Below, piece by piece: positions 34,075 through 48,700 of a stretch of 64,000 bases of DNA. The position numbers and the translations under genes are program-made. The stretch spans positions 2,007,984-2,071,983 of the forward strand of contig CM030861.1 of assembly GCA_018105865.1 (NCBI GenBank). The letters are read 5' to 3'. Each line of letters opens with the position of its first letter. Positions within the stretch are counted from its first letter, which is position 1. The DNA is from Metaphire vulgaris (lineage: Eukaryota; Annelida; Clitellata; Crassiclitellata; Megascolecidae). Under the pieces are notes generated by a model. It saw only the letters and a list, made by a program, of their open reading frames with translations. It was not told where the DNA came from and ran no database searches.

Positions 34075-35049
34075 GGCCTCTAGGCACAAGTCCCCCATTT
34101 TCAGAGGCTGCCATACGGAATGGGGAAGGAACAGGGTTCGGCTCCCCACATTTTCTTCCACGTTTATGTGAATGATTTCAAATCTCTATTTTAAGACATT
34201 TCTATCACTGGCTTTCTGTTCTTTTAATTTTATCGATATTTGGAACTGCGTGCTTTGGAAGGATTATTAATTAAATATAGTCCATGGACCAGAAGTTAGT
34301 AATTGCATGGAGTCGTTACAAGTTCACAAGGAAGCGTGAATCCTTATCAATAAGTGCGTGTACGATATGAAAGCAATGGGAAAAATTCAAAAATTTGTGC
34401 ACTCCATTTTTTCCCTTGTGCGCTTGCCTTGCGACCTCAGTGCATGCGCACACGTGCACAGCTTAGGGGAACATTGGATGTGCACGTTCATTCTAATCCT
34501 GTGAGGTAATATTCACTTCAGATCCAGATCCGGCAGGTATTAATGACCAAAGGTATCTGGCTTCGATATCCAATGGAAAATACACATCTGGTCATTCCAT
34601 AATATTAATTGGTAGAAGCACAGGAAGCGTCATTACGGTAGTTGTGCACATTCAATAGTAACGCTCGTCCATTTGTTGAGTTCTTACCCAGTTAAGGGGT
34701 TAATATGCAGTTTGTGTTCCGGATTCTTGCCTATAGCACGAGGTAATTTAATCCTTGCGGAGCAGTGCTCTGATGGTCATCCTACACTGTTTTTTCTGAC
34801 TCTTGATACTAAATGAAAGTGGAAAAGGAACCTTTAACTGTGCACCGACTTCACTCCTTCACTCTTATTACCTGAGGAAATCTTGTGTTTCTCCGTGCAT
34901 TTCTACCTGGAACTGATTAATTACCGGTAGCAGACGTCAAATTAACTGCTACCTGGGATTAAGCAATCCTCAGAGATTTGAGACAGGTAATAAATGTTGT
35001 GTGTGTGTGTGATTTTTTCTCATAAGACCTTCGGGAATGAAGTACTGAG

Positions 35050-35108
<59 letters not shown>

Positions 35109-35261
35109 TATATATATATATATAAAAGCTCAGTTGATGGTTTTTCTTTTATTTAAATATTTCCAACATAATTGGAATACATATAGATCTGGCAAATCAT
35201 GTTCTGTCATCTGTAAAGTCTGTTACTGCATAACATTTGCTGTATTGATTGTGCATATCTT

Positions 35262-35300
<39 letters not shown>

Positions 35301-35369
35301 GTGCATTTGATATAGACTTCATCTTTCTCTCCTATGAACTACTGTATATTTGGTTTGATTTATTGGCTG

Positions 35370-35431
<62 letters not shown>

Positions 35432-37636
35432 TTGCACCAAACCAATAAACAGGCTGCTAGAAATTTAAGCACAATGGGAAATACTCTTCATTTGGGAGAT
35501 CAGCGCCAAAGGGATTCTTGCAGACATGGACATTGGTCCATTTTCTAAAACCCAACCCATCATGATTCAGACCCAACCCAACCCAACCCATGAAAACAAT
35601 GGGGTTACTTGACCCAATTCAACCTACCGTAGTATATACATTACAATTTCTTAAGGCCAACATTCCAAATGTGAAAAGGATTCATAGAAAAGAACGATGA
35701 CCAAAAATTAACAAGAATCCAGACATGGACATGGGTTGTGTTCACCCAAGGGTTGGGTTGGGTTAGAAATTTCCAAGTTTATGATGGGTTGGGTTGTGTA
35801 GGAAAATAAGCCATGGTTTCCATGGTTTAAATATGATCTCTGCCTTTCCAATTCCTTTCCTTTTTGTTGTTAATTATTAAATAATGTGTTGACATTTGCC
35901 ATTTGATTTAACTGTTTTTCATTTCTTGAAGTTTGATGTAGTAATTCTTTTATTCATATAGAACAGTGGTTCTCAACCCCAAAACTGGTCCGCGAGAGGG
36001 GGTCTAGTGGTCCGCGGCAGTCTGAAAAAAACTTAAATAAAAATTAGACATATATTTTTTCCACGTGAAAAATCAGAAAAGTGTGACAAGCATAAAAAGT
36101 TATCAGCACAAAAAAGGTAATCATCACCTTTTATGTGTATTTTGTGCATTTTCAGCATTGAAAAGTCTGACAAGGAAAAAAAGAGAAAAAGGTCATCACC
36201 ATTTTGTAGGAGCAGATGACTGTTCAATTTATCATGTGGTCTGTGAGAAATTTTTGAACTTCAAAAGTGGTCCGCAAGGCAGAGGGGGTCTGAGATCATG
36301 TGAGATGGTTCTCATCCCATCTGATATCGAAGAGTCACTTAGGCATATGAAAAGTACGGTTACACGCCATTATGAGCTCAGTGCAAGTTGCAAACAACAT
36401 TTCTTATTTATGTACCGGTAATAGTTTTATATTTACTGGTATGTATTTGTCTTGATGTGCTAAACAAATTGACGGTCAAATTTTTAAAAATGTAGAAATT
36501 AGTGCAGCTTTTTTCTGCATGTCGTATTTCGTGAAGGCTTTTCTCTGAGTACAGGTAGTACAGATGAGGCAAGATTGCTGTATACAAATGGCTTAGAAGT
36601 CTATCATAATTATGTGCATCTAGTGAATCAGTTCTTGGCAGAGCAGTGGCAAACTGCTAGGGTCTCTTTTTTGCTGTCACACGTTAGAACGATCACGTGA
36701 TCGATGTGTCAGATGTGCATTAGCATTTTGATGGCACATGTTATTTTCATGCGGGTTACACACAGATTCTTTTGAATCTTCTTCAGGGAATGGACATTAA
36801 TGTAGATTATGCAAAGCTTTCTTTTCTCAATAGAGATCTTAAGGGTATCACTGCACGTATCTGTAATTGATGTATTGTACAGGATGGTGTCAAAAAAACG
36901 GACTATATTAAATGCAAACCAAAATGTGACAAGCCCGGTTTTTTTGCGCCACCCTGTAGATGTTATTACGATATAGGTCAATTTCTTTTTAAACCGGGAT
37001 AATATTATGCTTGTACTACAGTTCACACTAGTCAGAATAAGCAAATATCTTGAGAAAAGAAACGTGTCTAGTCTGTCTACTAAGAGAAGTACTAGAGGGG
37101 AAGATGGCAGGAAAAAAGCATAAAAAGGGCAACCAAGGACAATGATGATAGAGTGGATGTTTGACTATTTCTGCAAAGAACATGTATAAAACCATGAAGC
37201 GGAAAGCTCAAGACAGAGAGGAGAGATGACAATGGAGCAGTCATGAACATGGGTTGGGTCAACCCATGGGTTGGGTTGGGTTGGGTTGGGTTGGGTCCGA
37301 AATTTCCACTTTGTGGTGGGCTGGGTTGGGTTGGGTTGCCAGGTTGTTGGTCTATGAGATGAAAGAGGATTTAAGAAATTTTTATGTATGGGTTGGGTTG
37401 GGTTGGGTCAAGTAACCCAGCTGTTTCCGTGGGTTGGGTTGGATTGGGTTGGGTTTGAAATTGGTGGGTTGGGTTGGGTTTTAAAAAATGGACCCATGTC
37501 CATTGAATGGAGTTGGAACCTGTCAGGACAGAGCACCTGAAATGGAAATGAATATTATGTTTGTATTGATATAAGGTGCACATTGCTGTTCTAAGCTACA
37601 AAATTGGTTCCTAAAAAATTGTTGTCCTAAACCAGT

Positions 37637-37695
<59 letters not shown>

Positions 37696-39469
37696 TTTTG
37701 GGACCCATAAAGTTTATTTAGGACCTACCTTTCTACCTTTGAGGGTCTCTGGAAATTGTCCATGCTTTTATATTGAGACTACCGGTATTGGATTTGACAA
37801 TGGGGATTAAAGTTGATACCTGGAGTGACCATCGACTGATGACGATTGCATTACTAAAATGGTGCTTCAGAAGTTCACTGCTAATACTATGTGACCAGTA
37901 TACCTCTGAAGACGCATACTATGAGTGTGTGTGTGTGTGTGTGTGTGTGTTGAGCAGGAATTCCAATACTAATCTGAAAATTTGGTTAGGGAAATATACA
38001 GGGTGGCACAAAAAATTGAACTAGTCACATTTAGGTTTGCATTTAATATAGTCCAGTTTTTTGTGCCACCCAGTAGTTTACTGGCACTCTTTCATTCTGT
38101 CTATCCATGAAAGAAATAATAATAGAATTTGTAGGTATAATAAACGAGGTTATTTTTCTGTTTCTTTGTATGGGGTAGATGTCCTACATGCCTGTCTGTC
38201 TGTCTGTCGGTCTGTAATGTATTACTGTAATGTACAGTATGTCTGTCTTTCTAGCTGTTTATCTCACACTTTCATTGGATGATGTAAATAGATGAAGTCG
38301 TCTAAAAGTTCCTTTTAAGGATCAGAGCTATCCACTAAGGTACTTCTATCATGGAGATAATGTCTATTACTTCAGATTTCAATATCAGCAGCAGCAGCGG
38401 CAGCAATGAAAGCTGCCGGTGCATTTATTGCCTAGATGAAGCTGTCAGGTTTGATCTGAGAGCGGAGACATTTTGATGTGGTGCTGTTTTTATGGACAAA
38501 ATCAGTTGCCTAAGGAATCAGGCATTAATCCATGCAATGGGGCATTTTGATGATGCTGTTTATTTGGGTGGGTTTTATATTTGCTTTGTAAATGTAGACA
38601 AAGTAACAAGATGACAAGGAGGGGGGAGAGAGAGGTAGCACCTTTCCCTTATCCTACAGATCCAAGGCAATTACGGATCAGGGAAAGGTGCTATCTTTCT
38701 CACCTCATCTCTCCATCATCACTCACAGGTCCTCAGTCACTCCGTGGGCCAAGAAGTCCAAATATAAATCACACAGAGGATTGATTCAATGACCTGACTG
38801 GAAACTGTATCTGAATAATCATTAATTGTGACACAAAAGACATTTTAACAAATAGTGAGTCTTATTATTATTATTCTTGTTATTATTTTATTTTTTTTTT
38901 TTAAAATGTGTTTTTCATATTGACACTATTTTATCAGTGCTTGGTTTAGAGCAGGGTGTCAGACTCATTTCTTATAGCGGAGCCGGATAAAAGTGACACA
39001 TGACATGATCACATTAGACCTGTCCTTCAAAAGTTACACTGGCTGCCGGTATAGAACAGAGAATTGTATTTAAGACTGGTGTCCTTGTTTTTAAAATACT
39101 GCAGTCTGGCCAACCTCAATATTTAAAATCTATGTTAAACCATCCAAAACATTATCATTCAACAAGATTTGCTGATTCATTGTTAAATGTATACCTAGAA
39201 CAAACATTGAAATTGGTAAGAGAGCTTTTTCTATTTCTGGGCCAAAAATCTGGAGCTCTCTCCCTCTGACTGTCAGATCTTCCAATTCATTGGGTATTTT
39301 CAGATCTAGGCTTAAAACACATCTCTTTCCATTAGCATTTCCTCCATAGTCTGTCTTGCTGTTTCCCTCTGACTGATCTCTGGAATGATCTGGTCTTTTG
39401 CAGTTGGATTTGAAGTACCATCGATTGATGCCCTTGAGTATTAGAAATGAAATGGCATTATTATTATTA

Positions 39470-39505
<36 letters not shown>

Positions 39506-41955
39506 TTAGTATTGACATTTAATATACAAAATTGAAATTCTCTTTGTTGCAATAGTTTCTTTATTCTTTCCCAGACTAAGTCATGGCATTACACTGGTCA
39601 ACAAGGTTTTTGTTTCCTGTGCAATTTCTGGTGTTCCATGTAGATTTTGTCATGCTGATTACAGGAATAATTTTGAAATTTTCCTATCACGTAAGTTTTT
39701 TGAGAAAAAGCTGATTTTAAAATTTAAAATTATAAGAATTTTAAAACATGGTTTTCGAGAGTTATCTGAGTTATGGGTATTCAGGTTAGGCAAGAATCTT
39801 ATGTGACCACCATAACAGATGTAATATGCTCAGATGGCTTTAACTACATGGATTTTGAAAATTTTTAATTAGGCATGTCCAGACATGCAAACCTGTCTTC
39901 AAGACTTTGAGCATGTAGTTTTTACGCAGTCCTATATAAATGCATTAGGAAGCAGCTGCAGTCTTTCTATTTGATGAGATATAACTGTTTAGTTAAAGGC
40001 TGTGAATTGAATATATTAACTAATTTAATTAAAGTTTCTGAAATGTCGCGTCGATTACTACACGTTCTTACATCTGGAGAGTTTACGTTGAAATCACAGA
40101 AGCGGAGTATGACAGCAATCATAAAGAAAGGATATGAGTTATACTTTGGATGCAAAATTGGCGACCAGGACAAAGTATGGGCATTCATATATGTTGTTCA
40201 TCTTGTGCTACCAGTCTGCGAGCTTGGCTTGCAGGTAGCGTCCATCCATCAGCCATAAAATGATATGGAGGAGCAGAATAATCATGTTGCTAAACGAATG
40301 TTACAGGATTTTCTTCAAAGAATACGAAGTTATTGAGTATCCTAACCTTTCCTCGGCAATGAGACCAGTTCCACGACGAGAGTCTTCCTGTTCCAACGAG
40401 TTTTGGACACTGGAGGACTACATGCAGAGACAGATGAAATGCTGCAGATAGTTGATGATTCAGCTACTAAGACCCAGAGTTTGAGCCACTCCAGCAATCC
40501 TCATTTGATTTCTCAAAGAAAGTGATCTGGTCAGAGACTTAGATTTTCAAAAAATCAAGCAGACTTGCTTGGATCTAGGTTGAAAGGATGGAATCTGTTA
40601 TCTCCAGGTACAAAAATTTCAGTATTTCTTGGACTTCGATTCTTCAAAAAATCGAGTCTTACTTTTTAATTGACATTGATTTGCTTTTTTATAAGCACAA
40701 TTATGGCGACTTTTTGATTGTTAAGTTTAAAGGCTTTTTGCTGTGGTGAATCACCATACCCTTCAGTACCCATTGGACATGCTGTTTACATGAAGGAAAC
40801 ATTGAGAACATGCAGCTGCTATTGAAACAATAGAATATAGGAATATATGTGGAGATTTAAGTTGTTGCAATCTACTCATCTGCAGCAAAGGCAGCCAGTA
40901 CTGCTACTTTCTTTCAGTGGGACAGCCGAGCTAGAGATTCACATTATGTGAAAGGTCTGGCCATCGCAGGGACTTGGTTCCAGGACAGAAGAGTTAAACA
41001 TGGTGATCCGAAGAACATTTATCTCCCACCTTTGACATCAAAGGTTAATGAAAACTTTGTCAAAGCAATGAACAAAGAAAGTGAAGCCTTTACATACTTA
41101 CGACAGAGGTTTCCACGCACCAGTGATGCTAAAATAAAAGAAGGCGTCTTTGTTGGTCCACAGATTCGAGAGATGCTCAAGGACAGTCACTTTGAGGGTC
41201 TTCTGCAGGGTTCGAGCATGTTGCCTGGACAGCCTTCAGGGATGTTGTTGCTAACTTTCTGGGCAACTACAAGGCGCCAAACTATGTTGAACAAGTTGGA
41301 AATCTGCTACAAGCTTACAAGGCAATGAAATGCAACATGTCACTGAAGATACACTTCCTTCATTCTCACTTGGACTTCTTCCCGGACAATAGGAGGGCGC
41401 TGTCAGTGATGAACATGGTAAAAGATTTCACAAAGACATTGCCAGCATCGAGAAACGCTACCAGGAAGTGGAGTCCGTCGGGGACTGAGACTACTGTTGG
41501 TCACTGATATGTGAAGCACAGGACAGTGACTGAAAATCTACAGCAAACATTTTTAATTTTCTCATGTCTTGTCATTATTGCCTAGATCCGCTGTAGGATT
41601 ATGTTGCAGAAGGTGTTACAATACTAAATGCTAAATTGTCGATTTCTTAAAAACCTTACGTGATACAGAAATTCTAATTACATATTTGTGTTCAGCAAGT
41701 CAAAATCTATTATTTTCACCAAAATTTGTAGAGGAAACAAAAACTTGCATAAAATTTGTTGACCAGTGTTATTAAACAATGTCATTCATCATGTATTCTG
41801 CTTGTCTTTGAGTTTGTACTGTGTAGGTGAGTTCAAAGTTACAGATGCTTTAATAAATTTAATTTTTTAATTATCAAATATTCTTATTTGAGGGCTAGTT
41901 TTTTCCCCGTCAAGTATGACGTGAAGGATTGACTGCTTTTCCTCTGCTGTATCCA

Positions 41956-41993
<38 letters not shown>

Positions 41994-42166
41994 TACTACT
42001 ACTACTACTAAACAAAGGTGGTCATATTTAATCGCCTGAATCTGTAGTCAACATCTTGGTCTCATCTGTACTAATTAATTGCTGAGATCCTCGCCTTCGT
42101 CCAATCAAACGATTATAAAATGACGTCACCTCACCAAGCTCCACCCAGCGTTATGCATTACGTTAC

Positions 42167-42202
<36 letters not shown>

Positions 42203-42663
42203 TGGAAATTACATATATAATGGTGCTTGGTTGTTGTAGGTGGAAAACGTGTGTCTGGTCGATCGATTTAGTACTCGTAAAAAGATTGTGGGGACACTCT
42301 ACATTACGTCCACCCACGTGATATTTGTTGACGCAGAGGGACACAAGGAGACTTGGGTGAGAGAGATTTTCATGTTTTTTCAAACAGAGAATGTCCTGAA
42401 AATTTAGTTTTTTTTCTTCTGATTTTTATTGGCAGTGCAAGGAATTATGGTGTCAGGCAGAGGGTTACTGGCCCAATAGTGAAAAGAATATTGTAAAGCG
42501 CTCTTGACTTTAGCTCCAGTTATGCTACTGCGCTATATAAATTGTCGTAGATAATAATAATAATAATAATAATAGTGGCCTAGGGAATTTCCAGTGTCCC
42601 TCTAGGGCAAATAAACTGTGGGGTCCATCAAGCATGTATATATATATATATATATGTATGTGT

Positions 42664-42715
<52 letters not shown>

Positions 42716-45700
42716 TTTGTAATATATATTGCTGTTTTAGTAGTTTGTATTAGTTTGTCTAACGAGCTATATATCTGAACAGCTTAATAATGATGAGCAG
42801 GAGATACAAGAATAAAAGAAATGGACTTTAATGCTGTTTTAGTATTTTGTATTAACGCATTAACAATTTAACAGTCAGCTTAATGATGAACTTGAGCAGG
42901 AATGCTACAATTGTGACCCTGGGCCCCTGAGGTCAACAATTTTCAGGGCCCTATTTTGGAGGCCACTATGCCACTGTTCTCAGTATAGATTGCTTCGACC
43001 AGTGACAGGATATATTGCTGCCGGGGAGAAAATTTTCTAATATATCCCAAAGATAAAGGGAAATGTCTAATTTTAAAAAAGGACTGCATGGACAGATTCA
43101 ACTTCATGTGTTTGTTTTAAATGCGATTCTTGTAATTTCACAAGGCAGTAGAACTTTGTTGTAACATAGTTTGTGGGTCTGTAACTTTAAGAACGTTCTA
43201 GCTGAGGTACCGTAATTTATATCCAATACCATCCAATATGGTGGTTCATCACATTGAACCGTACTTTGCGGTACGTTATAACCGAGTATACATTATAGCT
43301 GATTCCATTATAATGAAGTCCTATATATACCGTACTCTATGTAGAATTTCACAGTTCAGGTAAATGCAGTTCATGCAGTTCATATATTTGCAAGAAGCTC
43401 TCATGCAAAATGTGAATTGGCATATAGACAGGGGCGAACCTAGGGTATTTAGCACTGGTAGCAGGGTGGTTAGAAAACTAAATTAGCAGGTTAGAAAATC
43501 TTTGATTAACAAATCATGACATTTTATTGACGCAAAACTTAAAACTACAGATGCACTTTTCTTGCTTTTACTGATGCGAACTGGTCTATGATAACGTGCT
43601 CAAAGTCAGTTTTCTCAGTTTCTTCTCTTTCTACACTGAGCAGAGAGCAAGATCACATAATTTTTGCACCCCCTTTAAGTGGCGCCCAGGGCATTTGCCC
43701 CTCCCCTACCTGTGGTGCCCTTGGGACGCCACTGCATCTAACACACCTGACAATTGTATTATGTTCGCACATTTTTGTGCTTAATGCTTTGCTCACTGGT
43801 ACAGTGAAACCCGCTTAATTGCACAGGTGCCGTGCAAGCTTTGCTTATGCGAATAACCGGGACGTCTGATAATTAATTGTACGCACAAAACACTGGTTCG
43901 GGTTTTTATGTTGTTATGCGATTATGCAGGTTATGCAATTAAGCGGTATGCGATTAAGTGGGATCCACTGTATACAGTTCTACCTTTCCAACTGATGCCA
44001 ATTAATTAGATATTGCAACTACCCGGTGTTTGTAGTTGCACCATTTGGTCCCTTCTGACAGTGTCTCTTGTGGTTTGCTCATTCTGTGACAGAATGGTGC
44101 ACTTCTACTGATAAGTTTGCTCATTAATTTTGTTTGGCATTTGTTTGGAGATGCAGCAAATATCAACTATTGCTTTTTGTTGTTGTTGGGGGTGGGGGGG
44201 AGAAAAAAATATAATCACCCGTGTTATTCATTCTACTTTGAATACATGTAGGCAAATACAGGCTTCGTTTAATTTTGCTTTCACTTATTGCGTTCGGATG
44301 CTTTTCCAGGCGGAAGTCACACGGAAGCATTAATTTGCCGCCTGCAGATTAATTAATTGTCAACGAAGGTCTCGGTTTTTTTTGTAATTTTGTCTCTTCT
44401 GTTTTTTTGTAATTTTGTCTCTTCTGTTCCTGTTGTTCAGGTTGCAATAGGAAGGCTTTCAGAGCACCGCTGTGTGATTGAAGATGGCTGTGGATTGATT
44501 GATGTGGTTTGGTAAAGCTGGTATTCATTAAACAGATTTCGGGGGGTGTTGCTGGTGCTATATTATTTGCACATGTCTGTGTTTTACGATCTGTGTCCTG
44601 TTGTCATGGAAACTGTTCTCTCTTGATTTAAAATTACCGTACATCTGTGTTTTTTTGTCTCTCAAATTATCATTAAAAATCTGGTTTTCAGTTATTGTTA
44701 TGGTAAAAGAAGCAAAAGATTATTGTGTAGTTTGTCCCAAAGGTGACACAAGACTTGGAGTAGGGATCTAAACCCCACTTTTTTAAACTACCTAAACGTG
44801 ACATATTTTTTTAACCAAAATATATAAATAGAGTTATAGACTAAGACTACTATACTTTATTAGATTTTGGCCTCATTTCTGAATTCTAAATTCCTGTTTC
44901 TGATACTGACAAATTTCTTAGTGACATTGAAACATTTTGGTTTTGTTGCACATTTCTTTAGAATTAGTTTTAATGAGGAATTTGAGAATTTTACAGAAAT
45001 TTCTCAAAGCTTCCAGATACTCGAGACATTTAACGATTTTCATATTTTCTGTCAGTTTTCTAATCTTTAGGGTCATGTTTTTGTTTTGTAAAATGCTCTG
45101 CGGCAACACTGACAGCAGAAGAATTCTATTATCCAATTTCTTTTTTGTTCCATTTATTGCCCCCTCGCTATGCCTCTGTCTATCTATGATGTGCTCAAAG
45201 TCAGTTGTCAAAGTCGGTTTTGTCAGTTTCTTCTCTTTCTACACTGAGTAGAGTTGCATAGCGGAGTTTTTTGGCACCCCCTTCAGGTGGTGCCCAGTGC
45301 ATCTGCCCTACCTGCCATACCCTGGATACGCCATTGTCTTCCGACATTCCTCCTCTAAGTGTCGTCTGCTTTGTTGAAGTCCCTTTGGCAGTCGTGTGTC
45401 AGCTGCACATTGTTGGATACATTTTCCATGACACAGCAGACGTTATTAGCCTTTCTGTATTGTCAGTTGTCCTTAGTGCTTAGGCCTTAGGCATTTTCGG
45501 CCGTTGATGGTTGATGCCTGAGCCATGGACAACGCTTGAGCACAATTGCTGCTTGTCTTTGAGTGTCAGGCATTTCGGGAATGTCTGTTTCAAAGCATCT
45601 GCAGTAACTGCTGCAGAAGATACCAGAGACGGTTTTGTGTGACAGATTACCTGTATGCTGCTTCTTTGCATGCTCGACATTCCATCATGGACATGTCACA

Positions 45701-48700
45701 TGTCCAGAGGATGCTTGAATCTTAGGATCTTTGACCAAAGGAAAATCTTCTAGCTGTAATTTTTAAATGTAAATATGGTAATATTTACTTATGGCTGCAT
45801 AATATTTACCGGTAATATGGCTGCGTAATATTTAATATGGCTGCATGTACAAACTCCGTAGGCTCCGGGAAGTCAGGAAAGCACTTTCCACCTCTGCCAC
45901 CTTACAGTGTGTTCTTGCTATGGTGGTCTCTGCTTTTGACTATATAAATAGTCCAGTATACAATACAATATACAGTATACAATACAATACAATAATTCTC
46001 ACCTTAAGGTCTTCCGATCCAATACATGGATTAGTAGAAAATGCAATTTTTGCAAGGCTCTGAATTTTTGGTGGTTTTTTAATACATTTTTTATATAAAT
46101 GCAGAGCTCTAGAAAGCTCATTTTTGGTAAGGAACTTTTTCATCTTTGCTTTTTGATAGTTTTGATAAAATATAAATATATTGCAGCTATTATGGTGCCT
46201 GGCTCACAGTGGCGGTTCCACGTGGGGGATGAGTAGGGATGCATCCCTCCCCACCGGACTTTCGGACTTACTTTTTTTTGCTTGTGAAACCTACTTTTGG
46301 GTAAAAATCTAGTAAAACTAACCGGGGATGACCTTTTTAGCTTGTCAACCCATTTTTTCGGTAAAAATGCAGTAAAATTAGGGAAAAAATTACCTTTTTC
46401 CAGCCCTTTTCGGCAAATTTTAGTGATTTTTCCCTTCCATTTTCATCCCTCCCCACCAACTTTCTATGAATTCATTCATCCCCTCCACCAAGAAATCCTG
46501 GAACCGCCACTGCTGGCTCATAATAGCAAATACACTACCAGTCTACCAGTAAACTAATTCTTGTCAAATTGTGTACTAGAGCCTCTTGCAATGTCCAAAA
46601 GTACGTAGGTACTTTGTTGCCAATCCTGTTGTAACAAATCTGCCATAACATCTACTTAATCAAAATGCCATCTGGTCCCTCGTTGAGTCGGTGCAGAGAA
46701 TAAATGTTACAACTCACGAGTCTTACTTACGACTGTGTGATTTTTAGGACTCTGAAACATTTACGAATTCTTGTAAAACAATAGCATTTTCAGTCATTTT
46801 CTCCTCGAAATATTTCTCTCCTGTTTTTGTGCTTTTGTGCAAGTCATCGATCAACGTCATCTTTGAAAATCCGAAGCCGTAAAGAATCCAGAGTCTTGGT
46901 CTATGAGACAGATATACACATGATGTGCCATGCATTGTCTTGTGGATTTTCGGCTGTTGTAAGATTTCTGAGTGATGCTTTCTCTTATTTTGTAACTTAA
47001 AATCTGAAATTGTCTGGCAGGGATTAAGTCTGGTCGAGGACACTAGAGAGTAATTATCTCCTGGACTATCTCTAATTTCTCAGTACGATTATGACAATCG
47101 GTGTTTACCTCTCGGCAAAGGATTTTAGTATCAGATGTTGGTTCACAGTCAAATGTTACCGGTACTAGAAAGTCAAACTTCTTACATTACTAGAAAGATA
47201 AAACCCAATCATTGAATTCATGCTGCTGAACAATGTTTCAATGATGTACATCGCAGTGCAGGATAATACTAAAACCCAATCATTGAATTCATGCTGATGA
47301 ACAATGTTTCAATGAGGTTCATCAAACGCCACGTAGCCAAGCTCTGACGCTGCAACGCACGCTTTGTCAACGCCGCGGCGTGCCGTTCGCTTCACGTCGC
47401 CGTTCGTGAAGCCATCCCCGCATAACCCGCGGCCTAAGGTTCCAGAACGACCAATCAGAACGCTCACCCATCCAACCAATCAGAACGCTTGAAGGTAACG
47501 AATGAGAACGTCACACAGCCAACCAATCAGAACGCTCACACAGCCAACCAATCAGAACGCTTGAAGGTAGCAGACATACAGAGCAAGGATCTTAATATTA
47601 TAGATTATTTTCAACATATTTAATCTAAACATAATCTCTGTCAATATTCTTTCTATTAACTTCAGTTAAAACCAAGTCCATACAATTATGGCAATCCTCA
47701 GGTTATGACATCAACAAGGTTTGACTATTCTTTGTGCTTGCTGGCAGAATCAGGTTAATTAATATATCTCTATAAGTCGGCTTGAATAATAATAATAATA
47801 ATGATAATAATAATAATGATAATAATAATAATAACATGACTTTCCTGCAATACCTTGTTGGCCACTGGAATTGGTATTCCCAAAAGTTGTCATGCTGTAT
47901 TTTGATATCAAACATATAAATAGATTGCAGATTTTTAAATTTGTCGATAAATCTGAACTCTATTATCATGTCATTCACAGAATCTGCAGGGTTTCTATTA
48001 GACTTTGAGCACCATTCTTTAGAATTCATAGTTTCAAATTCATCAAATTTATTATCCGTTTTAAGCAATCTACCGTATGGCAAAGTATCGCTATATATGT
48101 GTCGGTATTTGGTAGTTTTTTCCATGGTGACATAGCAGCATATGAGATCATCGCAGTCAAAGGTTAATGTCTGCTCTCTGAATTGCTTTGTATTTTTAAT
48201 GAGATTAAGCATATAGAGAAGCAAAACTTTTAAAAAATCTGTTGATAATGGAAAGGCAGGCACTTACTGTGCTTATTCATAATGAATGACATGACATGTG
48301 TGATGTATTTTATTATCTTGTTTTGAACTGATAGCTTTTACAAAACCAGAATACCACTACACCAGCGTTCTCAACCTGTGGGTCGGGGCCCCGACGGGGG
48401 TCGAATGACGATTTGCCAGGGGTCACCTGAAACTTTCCGAAATATGGGGTTGTCTCTTTCTTGATGCGCAAAACTTGTAATTGTACATAATTTTCCCATT
48501 GGGTAACTACCAATGCGAAAATTTTGTACAATTTTTGTACTAGTTTTTTGTACTATAACTGCCATTCGAGGATAGGCATTGCAGACAATAGAATCAGAAT
48601 GATTTCAAACATTTTAATTGTTGTAGCATTATTTTTTTCAACAGTTTACATTACGAACGAAAGTGATTTTATACGGTTGGGGGTCGCCACATCATGGGGG

